From contig JABDJB010000046.1 in the NCBI GenBank assembly GCA_013003425.1, positions 1 to 56,644 of the forward strand: a stretch of 56,644 bases of DNA, given 5' to 3'. The notes under the pieces were generated by a model. That model was not told the DNA's origin, did no database searches, and saw only the letters and a program-made list of their open reading frames with translations. The translations under genes were made by a program, and so were the position numbers. Positions 27,691 through 38,560 of this stretch are shown here, in pieces; positions within the stretch are counted from its first letter, which is position 1; the number at the start of each line of letters is the position of its first letter. Source of the DNA: Gammaproteobacteria bacterium. GTDB lineage: Bacteria; Pseudomonadota; Gammaproteobacteria; Steroidobacterales; JABDKV01.

Positions 27691-28997
27691 ACTGGCTGGA
27701 GAAAAAGAACCTGGTCGCATTCGCAACTTTGGGGCTGGATCAGCCGTGGAGCATCGAGACATATCGCAGTATTGGCGGCTACCAGTCTTGGGAACGCATA
27801 CTGCGCGGCGAGCTTTCTCCGGAAGAAGTCATTGATATCGTCAAGGCCTCCGGTTTGCGTGGCCGCGGTGGTGCTGGCTTCCCGACCGGTCTCAAGTGGA
27901 GCTTCATGCCGCGCAACGCGCCGGTGCAGAAATACATAGTCTGCAATTCCGACGAAAGCGAGCCGGGCACCTGCCATGACCGCGATATCCTGCGTTACAA
28001 CCCGCATGCCCTCGTAGAAGGTATGGCCATTGCCGGTTTCGCCATGGGCGCGACCGTCGGCTACAACTATATCCGCGGCGAGTTTTATGCCGAGCCGGTG
28101 CCGCATTTTGAAGGTGCGCTGCGCGAGGCCTACGCTGCCGGCCTGCTGGGCAAGCAACTGCAGGGATCGGGAATCGACTTTGACCTGCACATGTTTGTCG
28201 GCGCGGGCGCCTATATCTGTGGCGAGGAAACCGGTCTGCTTGAATCACTGGAAGGCAAGCCGGGCAAGCCACGTTTCAAGCCACCTTTTCCGGCGCAGTA
28301 CGGGCTGTATGGCAAGCCGACCACCGTCAACAACACGTACACGCTGTCATCGGTGCCATCGATCCTGCGCAACGGTGCAGAGTGGTTTGCCGGGCTGGGC
28401 CCGGACAAGTCCGGCGGTACCGCGATTTACTCGGTGTCGGGGCATGTAGAAAAGCCCGGCAACTACGAATTGCCGATGGGCGTGCCGTTCCGGGACCTGC
28501 TGGAGATCTGCGGCGGCGTCTGGCACGGCAGAAAGCTCAAGGCAGTGATCCCGGGTGGTTCGTCGGTCCCGGTGATGCCGGCCGAGAACATATTGGACGT
28601 CAACATGGACTACGAGGCACTGCGCGAGGCCGGCTCTGCGCTGGGCACCGGTGCCGTAGTTGTCATGGACGAGACCACCTGCATGGTCAGCATGCTCGAG
28701 CGCATCTCGCGTTTTTACTTTGCCGAATCATGTGGACAGTGCACGCCATGCCGCGAAGGCACCGGCTGGCTGAACCGTGTAATACGCCGCATCATGGCCG
28801 GCGCCGGACGTCCGGAGGATATGGACATGCTGGTAGATGTAGCCAACAAGATTGAGGGCCATACCATCTGTGCGCTTGGCGATGCCGCGGCCTGGCCGGT
28901 ACAGAGCTTCATGAAACACTACCGGCACGAGTTCCAGTACATGATTGAAAATGGCGGCAAGAGCATCGTCGAAACAAACGGCAAGGCAGCCGCATGA
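27687..28997 (+). CDS. nuoF: NADH-quinone oxidoreductase subunit F
   Basis: NuoF binds NADH, FMN and the [4Fe-4S] cluster N3. The 436-residue product shows the nucleotide/FMN segment GLRGRGGAGFPTGLKW (56-71), NSDESEPGTCHDRD, GAGAYICGEETGLLESLEG, and cluster ligands Cys349, Cys352, Cys355 (SCGQCTPC) and Cys395. GTG start, overlapping the nuoE stop (GTGA). Confidence 0.98.
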   Translation: MNWLEKKNLVAFATLGLDQPWSIETYRSIGGYQSWERILRGELSPEEVIDIVKASGLRGRGGAGFPTGLKWSFMPRNAPVQKYIVCNSDESEPGTCHDRDILRYNPHALVEGMAIAGFAMGATVGYNYIRGEFYAEPVPHFEGALREAYAAGLLGKQLQGSGIDFDLHMFVGAGAYICGEETGLLESLEGKPGKPRFKPPFPAQYGLYGKPTTVNNTYTLSSVPSILRNGAEWFAGLGPDKSGGTAIYSVSGHVEKPGNYELPMGVPFRDLLEICGGVWHGRKLKAVIPGGSSVPVMPAENILDVNMDYEALREAGSALGTGAVVVMDETTCMVSMLERISRFYFAESCGQCTPCREGTGWLNRVIRRIMAGAGRPEDMDMLVDVANKIEGHTICALGDAAAWPVQSFMKHYRHEFQYMIENGGKSIVETNGKAAA

Positions 28998-31150
28998 GTG
29001 ACGACCAGGTAAAACTGGAGGTCAACGGCGTCGAGCTGACGGCCAGCAAGGGTGCCATGATCATCGAGGTGACAGATGATGCCGGCATTTACATCCCGCG
29101 TTTTTGCTATCACAACAAGCTGTCGATAGCAGCCAACTGCCGGATGTGCCTGGTCGAGGTTGAAAAGGCACCCAAGCCACTGCCGGCGTGCGCCACACCA
29201 GTCGCCGAAGGCATGAAGGTGCACACCAAGTCACCCGCAGCGATCGCCGCGCAGCGGGCGACAATGGAATTCCTGCTGATAAATCACCCGCTGGACTGCC
29301 CGATCTGCGACCAGGGTGGTGAATGCGAGCTGCAGGACCTGGCAATGGGCTTCGGCCGCGATATTTCCCGCTACCAGGAACGCAAACGGGTTGTACCTGA
29401 CAAGGACATCGGCCCGCTGGTTTCGACCGACATGACACGGTGTATTCACTGCACACGCTGCGTGCGGTTTACCGAAGAAGTTGCCGGGTTGCAGGAACTC
29501 GGTACGCTCGGTCGCGGCGAGAACATGGAAATCGGCACCTATATCGAGCGCAGCGTAGATCATGAGCTGTCCGGCAACGTGATTGACCTGTGCCCGGTGG
29601 GCGCTCTCAATTCGCGTCCGTTTCGGTTCCGCGCCCGCTCGTGGGAAATGATCCAGCAGGCAACCGTTTCACCGCACGACAGCGTTGGCAGCAACCTCTA
29701 CGCGCATGTGCTGCAGGGCCGGCTGATGCGCATCGTGCCGCGGCCAAATGAATCGCTGAACGAGACCTGGATTTCGGACCGCGATCGCTTCAGCTATGCG
29801 GGCATCTATAGTGACGATCGCCTGCAGACACCAGTGTTTCGCGTCGACGGCGAGTTTCGGCCCGTAAGCTGGTCGGCTGCACTGGATCGTGTGGCAGAAC
29901 GCCTGCGCCCGACCGAGGGCGAACTGGGCGTACTGGCAGCGCCTGGAGCGACGCTGGAGGAGCATTACCTGCTGCAGAAACTGGCGCGGGACCTCGAAAG
30001 TAACAACGTCGATCACCGTCTGCGAGCGTCCGATTTGAGCGACCAGTCAAACGATCCGCAATTCCCGACGCTGGGGGTTACGCTTGCCGCACTGGAGCAG
30101 GCCGATGCAATAGCGATCATCGGCAGTAACATCCGGCACGAGGCACCAATACTGGCGCACCGCGTCCGCAAAGCGGCGCTGGCCGGTGCTCAGGTCAGCA
30201 TTGTTAACCCGCCAGACTACGAGTACCTGTTTCCGGTGCATGCTTATGCAGCCGCGCCACTAACGGCACTTCACACGCAGCTGGCCGCATTGCTCGGCGC
30301 GGTTGAGCAGGCAAGCGGGCGCAGTTCCGGCTTGTCGGTCGAGCGGGGCAGTGCCGACGGGCCGATCCGTGCCATCGCGGAATCTCTGGTTAAAGGAGAC
30401 AAGTCGCACCTGGTTCTCGGCGCATTGTCTTGTCGCCACCCCGGTTTTGCACAGTTGCGTGCGCTGGCCGGTGCAATTGCTGAACTGTCCGGTGCGACCG
30501 TCGGCTGCCTGCCGGACGGCGCCAATGCCGCGGGAGCATATCTTGCCGGGATGGTGCCGCATCGTGGCCCGGGCGGAGCTGCTGCGCAGGCGCCAGGCAA
30601 GACCGCGCGCCAGATGCTGTCAGAGCCTTGTGCGTCCTATGTTCTGTTCGGCTTCGAGCCCCAGCATGACACGGCAGAAGGGCAGGCCGCGATCGAGGCG
30701 TTACGCGAGGCATCGTTTGTAGTGATGTTTTCGCCATGGCTTGACCCGACGGCGGTCGAATATGCTGATGTGATCCTGCCCATCGGCACCTTTGCCGAGA
30801 CGGCCGGCAGTTTTGTGAACCTGCAGGGCGACCTGCAGACTTTCTCTGGTGTTGCACGGCCGGTTGGTGAGGCGCGCCCGGGCTGGAAAGTGCTGCGGGT
30901 TCTCGGCAACCAGCTGGGATTGTCGGGTTACGAGTACCGCGACGCCGGTGAAGTGCTGGCGGCTGCCCGGGCTGATATCGGGCCGATTCGCGCCGACAGC
31001 AGTACCAGTGGCGTGCCGATGTTCAACGGTGCGCAGTACAGTGAAGACCAGATGCCCGCAGACGTGCCGCTTTATGCAGCAGACTCGCTGGTGCGTCGTT
31101 CACGACCGCTGCAGCGTACCCGCTCAGGCAGGGAAGGCGGCAGCGCATGA
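28994..31150 (+). CDS. nuoG: NADH-quinone oxidoreductase subunit G
   Basis: NuoG is the large iron-sulfur subunit of the peripheral arm. The 718-residue product has the [2Fe-2S] ligands Cys38, Cys49, Cys52 and Cys66; the His98/Cys102/Cys105/Cys111 set; and Cys150, Cys153, Cys156 and Cys200 for the next [4Fe-4S] cluster. The molybdopterin-oxidoreductase-like domain follows from about 220. No further Cys cluster typical of the N7-bearing E. coli subunit is evident, and the protein is shorter than the 900-residue enterobacterial form. ATG overlaps the nuoF stop. Confidence 0.97.
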   Translation: MSDDQVKLEVNGVELTASKGAMIIEVTDDAGIYIPRFCYHNKLSIAANCRMCLVEVEKAPKPLPACATPVAEGMKVHTKSPAAIAAQRATMEFLLINHPLDCPICDQGGECELQDLAMGFGRDISRYQERKRVVPDKDIGPLVSTDMTRCIHCTRCVRFTEEVAGLQELGTLGRGENMEIGTYIERSVDHELSGNVIDLCPVGALNSRPFRFRARSWEMIQQATVSPHDSVGSNLYAHVLQGRLMRIVPRPNESLNETWISDRDRFSYAGIYSDDRLQTPVFRVDGEFRPVSWSAALDRVAERLRPTEGELGVLAAPGATLEEHYLLQKLARDLESNNVDHRLRASDLSDQSNDPQFPTLGVTLAALEQADAIAIIGSNIRHEAPILAHRVRKAALAGAQVSIVNPPDYEYLFPVHAYAAAPLTALHTQLAALLGAVEQASGRSSGLSVERGSADGPIRAIAESLVKGDKSHLVLGALSCRHPGFAQLRALAGAIAELSGATVGCLPDGANAAGAYLAGMVPHRGPGGAAAQAPGKTARQMLSEPCASYVLFGFEPQHDTAEGQAAIEALREASFVVMFSPWLDPTAVEYADVILPIGTFAETAGSFVNLQGDLQTFSGVARPVGEARPGWKVLRVLGNQLGLSGYEYRDAGEVLAAARADIGPIRADSSTSGVPMFNGAQYSEDQMPADVPLYAADSLVRRSRPLQRTRSGREGGSA

Positions 31151-32205
31151 GCTGGCTGGAATCACTGCTGGGCTTTCTGCCCGAGCCGCTGCTGGCAACG
31201 ACGTTGATCACAATAAAAATTGTGATCGTGCTGGTGCCTTTGATTCTGTGCGTGGCTTACCTGACTCTGGCCGAGCGCCGCATTATCGGTTTCATGCAGT
31301 CACGCATTGGTCCAAACAGGGTCGGGCCATACGGATTACTGCAGCCATTTGCCGATGTGCTCAAGCTGCTGTTCAAGGAAATTGTCGTCCCGCGCAATTC
31401 CAATCGCTTCCTGTTTGTCATTGCGCCGCTGCTTGCCTTGATTCCGGCTTTTGCGACATGGGCGGTCGTGCCGTTGTCGCCCGAATTCGTGCTGTCTGAT
31501 ATCGATGCCGGCCTGCTTTTTGTGCTGGCACTTACATCTTTTGGCGTTTACGGCGTGATCCTGGCTGGATGGGCGACCAATTCCAAGTACGCTTTCCTTG
31601 GCGCCATGCGTTCGGCTGCCCAGATTGTCGCCTATGAGATCGCCATGGGTTTTGCCCTGGTGGGCGTACTGATGGCCGGCGGCAGCCTGAATCTCGGCAA
31701 AATCGTCGAGGCGCAGGCCGGTGGTGGCCTGCTGACATGGTTCTGGATTCCGCTGTTCCCGCTATTCATTGTCTATTTCATTGCCGGCGTCGCCGAAACC
31801 AACCGCGCACCGTTCGATGTCGCCGAAGGTGAGTCGGAAATCGTTGCCGGTTTTCATGTCGAGTACTCCGGCATGGGGTTTGCGCTGTTCTTCCTGGCCG
31901 AGTACGCCAATATCATTCTAATCAGCGTGCTGGTCGCGACGATGTTTCTCGGCGGCTGGCTGTCGCCGTTCGAGAGCTGGCCGCTGGTTGGCAACACAAT
32001 CCTCGGTGCGCCCGGCTTTTTCTGGCTGGCCGTAAAAACATCGTTCTTCCTGTTCTGCTTCCTGTGGTTTCGGGCGACATTTCCGCGCTATCGCTATGAC
32101 CAGATCATGCGGCTGGGCTGGAAAGTGTTTATCCCCGTAACCATCGTGTGGCTTACGGTATTGGGTGTGCTGGTCGCGTTCGACGTGCCGCCGTGGTTCA
32201 ACTGA
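31147..32205 (+). CDS. nuoH: NADH-quinone oxidoreductase subunit H
   Basis: NuoH is a membrane subunit at the quinone entry site linking the two arms. The 352-residue product has about eight helices and the signatures [41 protein letters not shown] and [19 protein letters not shown]. The start overlaps the nuoG stop (ATGA). Confidence 0.98.
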   Translation: MSWLESLLGFLPEPLLATTLITIKIVIVLVPLILCVAYLTLAERRIIGFMQSRIGPNRVGPYGLLQPFADVLKLLFKEIVVPRNSNRFLFVIAPLLALIPAFATWAVVPLSPEFVLSDIDAGLLFVLALTSFGVYGVILAGWATNSKYAFLGAMRSAAQIVAYEIAMGFALVGVLMAGGSLNLGKIVEAQAGGGLLTWFWIPLFPLFIVYFIAGVAETNRAPFDVAEGESEIVAGFHVEYSGMGFALFFLAEYANIILISVLVATMFLGGWLSPFESWPLVGNTILGAPGFFWLAVKTSFFLFCFLWFRATFPRYRYDQIMRLGWKVFIPVTIVWLTVLGVLVAFDVPPWFN

Positions 32206-32214
32206 GTTTTTGTA

Positions 32215-32703
32215 ATGAGTACATTAAAGAACTGGTCAAAAACCCTGCTGTTAACCGAGCTGCGTGGTGGCCTGGCCGTCACGCTGCGCAACATGCTGCG
32301 GCCAAAAGTGACTATCCAGTACCCGGAAGAGAAGACACCGCAGTCACCCAGGTTTCGTGGCCTGCACGCACAGCGCCGCTATCCCAATGGCGAAGAGCGC
32401 TGTATTGCGTGCAAGCTCTGCGAGGCCGTCTGCCCGGCGCTTGCCATTACTATCGAATCAGACGTCCGCGATGATGGGACGCGTCGCACCACCCGCTATG
32501 ACATTGACCTGTTCAAGTGCATTTACTGCGGTTTCTGCGAGGAGGCCTGCCCGGTAGATGCCATCGTCGAAACACGCATCCACGAGTACCACATGGAAAA
32601 TCGGGGCGACAACATCATGACAAAGGACAAGTTGCTTGCGGTCGGCGAGAAATACGAAGCGATGATAGCGGCTGACAAAGCAGCGGACGCGGACTACCGC
32701 TAA
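32215..32703 (+). CDS. nuoI: NADH-quinone oxidoreductase subunit I
   Basis: NuoI carries two [4Fe-4S] clusters (N6a, N6b) relaying electrons to N2. The 162-residue product has two ferredoxin motifs: Cys63/66/69/73 ([12 protein letters not shown]) and Cys102/105/108/112 ([12 protein letters not shown]). It begins 9 bp after nuoH, one of the few gaps in the operon. Confidence 0.98.
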   Translation: MSTLKNWSKTLLLTELRGGLAVTLRNMLRPKVTIQYPEEKTPQSPRFRGLHAQRRYPNGEERCIACKLCEAVCPALAITIESDVRDDGTRRTTRYDIDLFKCIYCGFCEEACPVDAIVETRIHEYHMENRGDNIMTKDKLLAVGEKYEAMIAADKAADADYR

Positions 32704-33296
32704 TGATCGAAACCGGAGTTTTTTACCTGTTTGCAACAATCCTGGTCGCCGCGGCCATCGGGGTGATCAGTTTTCGTAACCCGGTGTATGCGGCTCTGTG
32801 CCTGGTTCTGGCCTTTGTCACCAGCTCCGTGTTGTGGATCCTGATCGAAGCGGAGTTTCTCGGCATCGTGCTGGTGCTCGTCTATGTCGGTGCCGTGATG
32901 GTGCTGTTTCTGTTTGTGGTGATGATGCTGGACATCAACACCGAGCAGATGCGCGAGGGTTTCACTCGTTATGCGCCGCTCGGCGGACTGGTGGCTTTCA
33001 TCGTAGTGGCAGAAATCGGGTATGTCTTGTTGGCGCGGACGGGTCCGGCGCCGGAAAAGGTAGCGCTGCCGGGCTCCGGCTACAGCAATACCGAAGAGCT
33101 CGGCAAGGTCCTCTATACCGATCATGTCTATGCCTTCGAGCTGGCGGCAATGATCCTGCTGGTTGCCATCGTGGCGGCTATCGCCCTGACCATGCGCAAG
33201 CGGGCAGGGGTGAAAGCGCAGAATATCAGCGAGCAGGTGGCCACCAGCGCGAAAGACCGCATCCGGATGGTGTCCATGCCGGCGGAGAAGCGCTGA
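32703..33296 (+). CDS. nuoJ: NADH-quinone oxidoreductase subunit J
   Basis: NuoJ is a membrane subunit whose third helix contains a pi-bulge important for coupling. The 197-residue product has about five hydrophobic helices, with [14 protein letters not shown] and [20 protein letters not shown] as the conserved core. ATG shares one base with the nuoI stop (TAATG). The last 40 residues are polar and poorly conserved. Confidence 0.96.
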   Translation: MIETGVFYLFATILVAAAIGVISFRNPVYAALCLVLAFVTSSVLWILIEAEFLGIVLVLVYVGAVMVLFLFVVMMLDINTEQMREGFTRYAPLGGLVAFIVVAEIGYVLLARTGPAPEKVALPGSGYSNTEELGKVLYTDHVYAFELAAMILLVAIVAAIALTMRKRAGVKAQNISEQVATSAKDRIRMVSMPAEKR

Positions 33297-33601
33297 TGAT
33301 CGGCCTGAATCATTACCTGATGCTGTCGGCGATCCTGTTCAGCCTGGCAGTAGCCGGCTTTTTCCTCAACCGGAAGAACGTCATCATCCTGCTGATGTGC
33401 ATCGAGCTGATGCTGCTTGCCGTCAACTTCAATTTTGTCGCTTATGCCCGTTTTCTCAACAACATTGATGGGCAGGTCTTCGTGTTCTTTATTCTGACTG
33501 TGGCCGCTGCCGAGGCGGCCATAGGTCTGGCGATCCTGGTGGTGCTGTTCCGTAACCGGCGCAGTATCGATGTAGACGATCTCAACCTGATGAAGGGCTG
33601 A
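33296..33601 (+). CDS. nuoK: NADH-quinone oxidoreductase subunit K
   Basis: NuoK is an MrpC-like antiporter-type subunit with two buried glutamates used in proton transfer. The 101-residue product has three helices: it starts [21 protein letters not shown], then [20 protein letters not shown] with a conserved Glu, and [20 protein letters not shown] with a second Glu. The ATG shares one base with the nuoJ stop (TGATG); a longer in-frame opening upstream overlaps nuoJ and is not the true start. Confidence 0.97.
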   Translation: MIGLNHYLMLSAILFSLAVAGFFLNRKNVIILLMCIELMLLAVNFNFVAYARFLNNIDGQVFVFFILTVAAAEAAIGLAILVVLFRNRRSIDVDDLNLMKG

Positions 33602-33603
33602 CG

Positions 33604-35559
33604 TTGAAAGCAGCGCTACTGACAATCGTACTCGCGCCGCTACTGGCATCAGCCGTCGCGGGCCTGTTTGGCCGGCGCATTGGGCGCGCCGGTGCTCACT
33701 GGGTGACGATCCTGGCCGTCGGCCTGTCGTTTTTCCTGTCGGCATGGGTGTTGTGGCAGACCATGCAGGCCGATGGGCCAGTGTTCAACGATGCCATCTA
33801 CACATGGATGGTCAGTGACGGCTTGCGGATGGAGGTCGGTTTCCTGATCGACAGGCTGTCGGCGCTGATGATGGCAGTCGTTACCTTTGTGTCGTGGATG
33901 GTGCATATCTACACCATCGGTTACATGCGCGAAGACGATGGCTACCAGCGTTTTTTCAGCTATATCTCGCTATTCACCTTCGCAATGCTGATGCTGGTGA
34001 TGTCGAACAACTTCCTGCAGCTGTTCTTTGGCTGGGAGGCAGTCGGTGTCGTCAGCTACCTGCTCATTGGCTTCTGGTACAAGAAGCCCACCGCGATCTT
34101 TGCCAATCTGAAGGCTTTTCTCGTCAACCGCGTGGGCGACTTTGGCTTCGTGCTGGGTATCGCGGCCATCGTCTATTTCACCGGCAGCCTCGACTATGGC
34201 GAGGTGTTCGCAGACTCGGCCAGCCTTGCGTCGGGGACCCTGGAGATTTTCTCCGGCACGCAGTGGTCGGCGATCACGGTGGCCTGCATCCTGCTGTTCA
34301 TCGGCGCGATGGGCAAGAGTGCCCAGATTCCGCTGCACGTGTGGCTGCCGGATTCGATGGAAGGCCCCACGCCAATCTCGGCATTGATACACGCGGCGAC
34401 CATGGTCACAGCGGGCATCTTTATGGTTGCACGCATGTCGCCGCTGTTTGAATTATCGGAAGTGGCCCTGGTGACGGTGCTGACGATTGGCGCACTGACA
34501 GCATTCCTGATGGGCCTGGTCGGTATCGTGCAAAACGACATCAAGCGCATCATTGCCTATTCGACCCTGTCGCAGCTCGGCTACATGTTTGTCGCGTTGG
34601 GTGTGTCGGCCTATGCGGCCGGCATCTTTCACCTGATGACACACGCCTTTTTCAAGGCACTGCTGTTCCTGGCCGCCGGCTCGGTGATCATCGGCATGCA
34701 CCACGAGCAGGATATTCGCAAGATGGGCGGTCTCCGCAGGCACATGCCGATTACCTACTGGACCTCGCTGCTGGGCAGCCTCGCCCTTATCGGGTTTCCC
34801 GGGTTTGCCGGATTCTTTTCCAAGGACGCGATTATCGAGGCGGTGCACCTGTCGTTACTGCCGGGCGCAAATATTGTTTACTGGGCAGTCCTGAGCGGCG
34901 TGTTCATCACCGCGTTGTACAGCTTCCGGCTGGTCTTTCTGGTGTTCCACGGCCCGGAGCGCTTTGATGAGCACACGCGATCGCATTTGAAAGAGAGCCC
35001 ACTGGTGGTGACCGGGCCACTGATTCTGCTGGCTATCCCGTCGGTAATCATTGGTGCGCTGACCATCGGTCCGTTGTTATTCGAGGGCTGGTTCGGCGGC
35101 GCAATATCGGTGCTGCCAAAACATGACGTCCTGACCGAGCTGGGCAAGGGCTGGCATGGCCCGCTGGGCATGATCACTCACGCAATACAGACGCCGCCGC
35201 TATGGTTTGCGCTGGCTGGCGTGTTTGTCGCCTGGTTCCTGTACCTGCGCAGGCCGGAGTTGCCAGGTCGCATTGCTACTGCCATAAGCCCGCTTTACCG
35301 GCTGCTGGACCGGAAGTATTACTTCGATGAGCTCAACCAGCAGGTCTTTGCCAACGGTGCGCAGCAGGCCGGACGCCTGTTCTGGCGGGTCGGGGACGAA
35401 ACTTTGATTGACGGGGCAGTGGTCAACGGTTCTGCCAAAACGGTCGGCTGGATTTCCGGCGTGATGCGCGGCATCCAGTCCGGTTTCCTGTATCACTATG
35501 CATTTGCCATGGTCATCGGGCTGGCAGCCTTGCTGGGCTGGCTGATAGTGCGGGGCTGA
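33604..35559 (+). CDS. nuoL: NADH-quinone oxidoreductase subunit L
   Basis: NuoL is the distal antiporter-like proton-pumping subunit with the long lateral helix. The 651-residue product has about 16 helices and the family core GWEAVGVVSYLLIGFWY, MGKSAQIPLHVWLPDSMEGPT, ALIHAATMVTAGIFMVAR, and MTHAFFKALLFLAAGSVI, with the key Glu and Lys residues in place. TTG start, two bases after nuoK. Its C-terminal region continues to a final hydrophobic helix. Confidence 0.97.
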   Translation: MKAALLTIVLAPLLASAVAGLFGRRIGRAGAHWVTILAVGLSFFLSAWVLWQTMQADGPVFNDAIYTWMVSDGLRMEVGFLIDRLSALMMAVVTFVSWMVHIYTIGYMREDDGYQRFFSYISLFTFAMLMLVMSNNFLQLFFGWEAVGVVSYLLIGFWYKKPTAIFANLKAFLVNRVGDFGFVLGIAAIVYFTGSLDYGEVFADSASLASGTLEIFSGTQWSAITVACILLFIGAMGKSAQIPLHVWLPDSMEGPTPISALIHAATMVTAGIFMVARMSPLFELSEVALVTVLTIGALTAFLMGLVGIVQNDIKRIIAYSTLSQLGYMFVALGVSAYAAGIFHLMTHAFFKALLFLAAGSVIIGMHHEQDIRKMGGLRRHMPITYWTSLLGSLALIGFPGFAGFFSKDAIIEAVHLSLLPGANIVYWAVLSGVFITALYSFRLVFLVFHGPERFDEHTRSHLKESPLVVTGPLILLAIPSVIIGALTIGPLLFEGWFGGAISVLPKHDVLTELGKGWHGPLGMITHAIQTPPLWFALAGVFVAWFLYLRRPELPGRIATAISPLYRLLDRKYYFDELNQQVFANGAQQAGRLFWRVGDETLIDGAVVNGSAKTVGWISGVMRGIQSGFLYHYAFAMVIGLAALLGWLIVRG

Positions 35560-35560
35560 T

Positions 35561-37078
35561 ATGGACTTCCCGATACTCAGTACGCTTACCTGGCTGCCCA
35601 TCGTCGGCGGTATTGCCGTATTACTCGCTGCCCGTGGCGGCGAGGCGCTGCCGCGGCAACTCGCGCTGGGTGTCTCGATCATTACTTTCGCCATCAGCCT
35701 GCTGCTGTGGCAGCCATCGCTGTTTTCCTCGGCCGCCATGCAGTTCGAGGAATTCGTGCCATGGATCGATACTTACAACGTTAATTATCATCTCGGTATC
35801 GACGGTATCTCGCTGCCGCTGATCCTCCTGACCACCTTTATGACAGTGCTGGTTGTCATTGCCGGCTGGGAGGTCATCAAGGACAAGACCGCACAGTACA
35901 TGGCAGCCTTTCTGATCATGGAAGGCATCATGATCGGCGTTTTCTGCGCCCTCGATGCAATGCTGTTTTACGTGTTCTGGGAGGCGATGCTGATTCCGAT
36001 GTTCATTATCATCGGTGTCTGGGGCGGGCCCAATCGTGTGTACGCCACCATCAAGTTTTTCCTGTACACCTTTCTCGGTTCGGTGTTCATGCTGGTCAGC
36101 CTGATCTACCTGTACTTCCAGGCCGGCAGTTACGAAATACTGGATATGCACGCCGTCGGGCTGGGTCTGCAGGAGCAGAAGTGGATTTTTCTTGCTTTCC
36201 TGGTGGCGTTTGCCGTCAAGATCCCGATGTTTCCGGTGCACACCTGGCTACCGGATGCTCACGTCGAAGCGCCGACAGGGGGCTCGGTTATCCTGGGGGC
36301 CATCATGTTGAAAATGGGTGGCTACGGTTTTCTGCGTTTCAGTCTGCCGATCACGCCCGATGCCAGCCAGAGTTTTGACTGGCTGCTGATCCTGCTTTCC
36401 CTGATTGCCATTGTCTATATCGGTTTTGTTGCACTGGTGCAGCAGGACATGAAAAAGCTCATTGCCTACTCTTCGATCGCGCACATGGGTTTTGTCACGC
36501 TGGGCCTGTTCATCCCGTTTACCATCCTGCGCAGCACCGGTGGCCTGAGTGGCGTCGCGCTGGGCCTGGAAGGCGGCATGGTGCAGATGATTTCCCACGG
36601 GCTGATTTCCGGGGCGCTGTTCCTTTGCGTCGGCGTAATGTACGACCGGATGCACTCGCGCCAGATAGGCGATTACGGTGGCGTGGTCAATACCATGCCA
36701 AAATTCGCCGCTTTCATGGTTTTGTTCGCCCTGGCCAATGCCGGCTTGCCTGGTACCTCCGGTTTTGTCGGCGAGTTCATGATCATCCTTTCCAGCTTCA
36801 AGGCCAATTTCTGGTTTGCGTTTCTGGCGGCAACGACGCTGATACTGGGCGCGGCCTACATGCTGTGGCTGATAAAACGCACGATCTTCGGGGAAATCGC
36901 CAACGAAAAGGTGGCGGCGCTCACCGATCTCAACCGGCGCGAGTTTTTTGTGCTTGGCACGCTTGCAGTATCGGTTATTGCGCTGGGTGTCTGGCCGGCC
37001 CCGCTTGTTGATGTCATGCACGGAACGATCGATAACCTGATCCAGCACATGATGCAGTCGAAGGCAGGTGCCATATGA
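35561..37078 (+). CDS. nuoM: NADH-quinone oxidoreductase subunit M
   Basis: NuoM is the second antiporter-like proton-pumping subunit. The 505-residue product has about 14 helices with FYVFWEAMLIPMFIIIGVWGG (contains the essential Glu), VKIPMFPVHTWLPDAHVEAP (essential Lys), LIAYSSIAHMGFV and GLPGTSGFVGEF. It begins one base after the nuoL stop and overlaps nuoN by four bases. Confidence 0.98.
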   Translation: MDFPILSTLTWLPIVGGIAVLLAARGGEALPRQLALGVSIITFAISLLLWQPSLFSSAAMQFEEFVPWIDTYNVNYHLGIDGISLPLILLTTFMTVLVVIAGWEVIKDKTAQYMAAFLIMEGIMIGVFCALDAMLFYVFWEAMLIPMFIIIGVWGGPNRVYATIKFFLYTFLGSVFMLVSLIYLYFQAGSYEILDMHAVGLGLQEQKWIFLAFLVAFAVKIPMFPVHTWLPDAHVEAPTGGSVILGAIMLKMGGYGFLRFSLPITPDASQSFDWLLILLSLIAIVYIGFVALVQQDMKKLIAYSSIAHMGFVTLGLFIPFTILRSTGGLSGVALGLEGGMVQMISHGLISGALFLCVGVMYDRMHSRQIGDYGGVVNTMPKFAAFMVLFALANAGLPGTSGFVGEFMIILSSFKANFWFAFLAATTLILGAAYMLWLIKRTIFGEIANEKVAALTDLNRREFFVLGTLAVSVIALGVWPAPLVDVMHGTIDNLIQHMMQSKAGAI

Positions 37079-38511
37079 CTATGCCTGACCTCACGCACGT
37101 CTGGCCGGAAATTTTCGTTGCCACGATGGCGTGTCTGGTGCTCGTGGTGGACCTGTACGCTGACAAGCGGCGCAACTATACGTACTGGCTGTCGATGTTG
37201 ACGCTCGTTGGTGCCGCAGCACTGACACTCATCTTTCGCAGCACCGGGCGCGAGCTGACGCTGACCGGCAGTTTCGTCGCCGAGCCAATGGCCGACGTTC
37301 TGAAAATGGTCGCTTACGGCATCATCGCGCTGGTGTTCCTGTATTCCCGCGATTACCTGCGGGCACGCCAGTTAATGAAGGGCGAATATTTCGTGCTGGG
37401 GCTGTTTGGCCTGCTTGGCATCATGGTGATGATCTCGGCGCACAATCTGATCACGCTGTATCTCGGCCTGGAACTGCTGTCGCTGTCGTTGTATGCCATG
37501 GTTGCCTTTGACCGCGACTCGACAATCTGCGCCGAGTCTGCCATGAAGTATTTTGTGCTCGGAGCCATAGCCTCGGGCACGCTGCTGTACGGCATGTCGC
37601 ATATCTATGGTGTTACCGGCAGCCTGAACCTGCAGGAGATTGCCACCGCAGTGTCGGCCAATCCTTCCGACCTGCGTCTGGTTGTGGCGCTTTCCTTCCT
37701 CCTCGTTGGTGTTGCATTCAAGCTTGGCGCCGTGCCTTTTCATATGTGGTTGCCGGATGTTTATCACGGTGCGCCAACCTCAACGACACTGTACATAGGC
37801 AGCGCGGCAAAGCTTGCGTCGTTTGCGCTTGTCATCCGGCTCATCAGCGAAGGGCTTATCGGGCTGGAATCGACATGGCAGGACATGCTTGCAGTGCTGG
37901 CAGTACTGTCGCTGGCTGTCGGAAATATCGTTGCGATTGCCCAGACCAACCTGAAGCGCATGCTGGCTTACTCAACTATTTCTCACGTCGGTTTTATTCT
38001 GCTGGGGTTCATCGCCGCAGACGCCCAGGGTTATCAGGCGGCGCTGTTCTATACCATCGTGTATGTGCTGATGGCAGCCGGCGCCTTCGGCATGATTATC
38101 CTGTTGAGCCGGGCTGGCTTCGAAGCTGATGAGCTGGCTGATTTCAAGGGTCTCAACAATTACAGCCCGTGGTTTGCGCTGATCATGCTGTTGCTGATGT
38201 TCAGCATGGCGGGCGTACCGCCGCTGGTTGGTTTCTATGCCAAGCTGGCCGTCATTTCGGCCGTGCTCGATGCCGGTTACCTCTGGCTGGCTGTGACCGC
38301 AGTCGTGTTCTCCGTAATTGGCGCGTTTTACTACCTGCGCCTGATCAAGCTGATGTATTTCGATGCTCCGGACGGCGAGGGCCGCATCGATGCGGCGCTG
38401 GGCATGCGGGTAGTTCTGAGCGCTAACGGGCTCGCCATGCTTGCGCTGGGACTATTTCCGGGTGCGCTGCTTGCCCTGTGCGGGCAGGTGATTCCCTTGG
38501 GTCTGCGCTGA
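37075..38511 (+). CDS. nuoN: NADH-quinone oxidoreductase subunit N
   Basis: NuoN is the third antiporter-like subunit and the last gene of the operon. The 478-residue product has about 14 helices with LITLYLGLELLSLSLYAMVA (conserved Glu), FKLGAVPFHMWLPDVYHGAPT (conserved Lys region), LKRMLAYSTISHVGFI and SMAGVPPLVGFYAKL. The ATG at 37075 overlaps the nuoM stop; a second ATG at 37081 would drop two residues. No terminator is seen before the tRNA gene 49 bp downstream. Confidence 0.97.
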   Translation: MTMPDLTHVWPEIFVATMACLVLVVDLYADKRRNYTYWLSMLTLVGAAALTLIFRSTGRELTLTGSFVAEPMADVLKMVAYGIIALVFLYSRDYLRARQLMKGEYFVLGLFGLLGIMVMISAHNLITLYLGLELLSLSLYAMVAFDRDSTICAESAMKYFVLGAIASGTLLYGMSHIYGVTGSLNLQEIATAVSANPSDLRLVVALSFLLVGVAFKLGAVPFHMWLPDVYHGAPTSTTLYIGSAAKLASFALVIRLISEGLIGLESTWQDMLAVLAVLSLAVGNIVAIAQTNLKRMLAYSTISHVGFILLGFIAADAQGYQAALFYTIVYVLMAAGAFGMIILLSRAGFEADELADFKGLNNYSPWFALIMLLLMFSMAGVPPLVGFYAKLAVISAVLDAGYLWLAVTAVVFSVIGAFYYLRLIKLMYFDAPDGEGRIDAALGMRVVLSANGLAMLALGLFPGALLALCGQVIPLGLR

Positions 38512-38560
38512 GAAAGGCCTTGATATCTGCCTCGCCGGTTCTGTAGTATGCGCGCTCTGG

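Noticed and set aside
34453-37048. Long minus-strand frames opposite nuoL and nuoM (His/Gln/Asp-rich)
   Set aside because: Mirror images of membrane-protein codons; no start context and no similarity.
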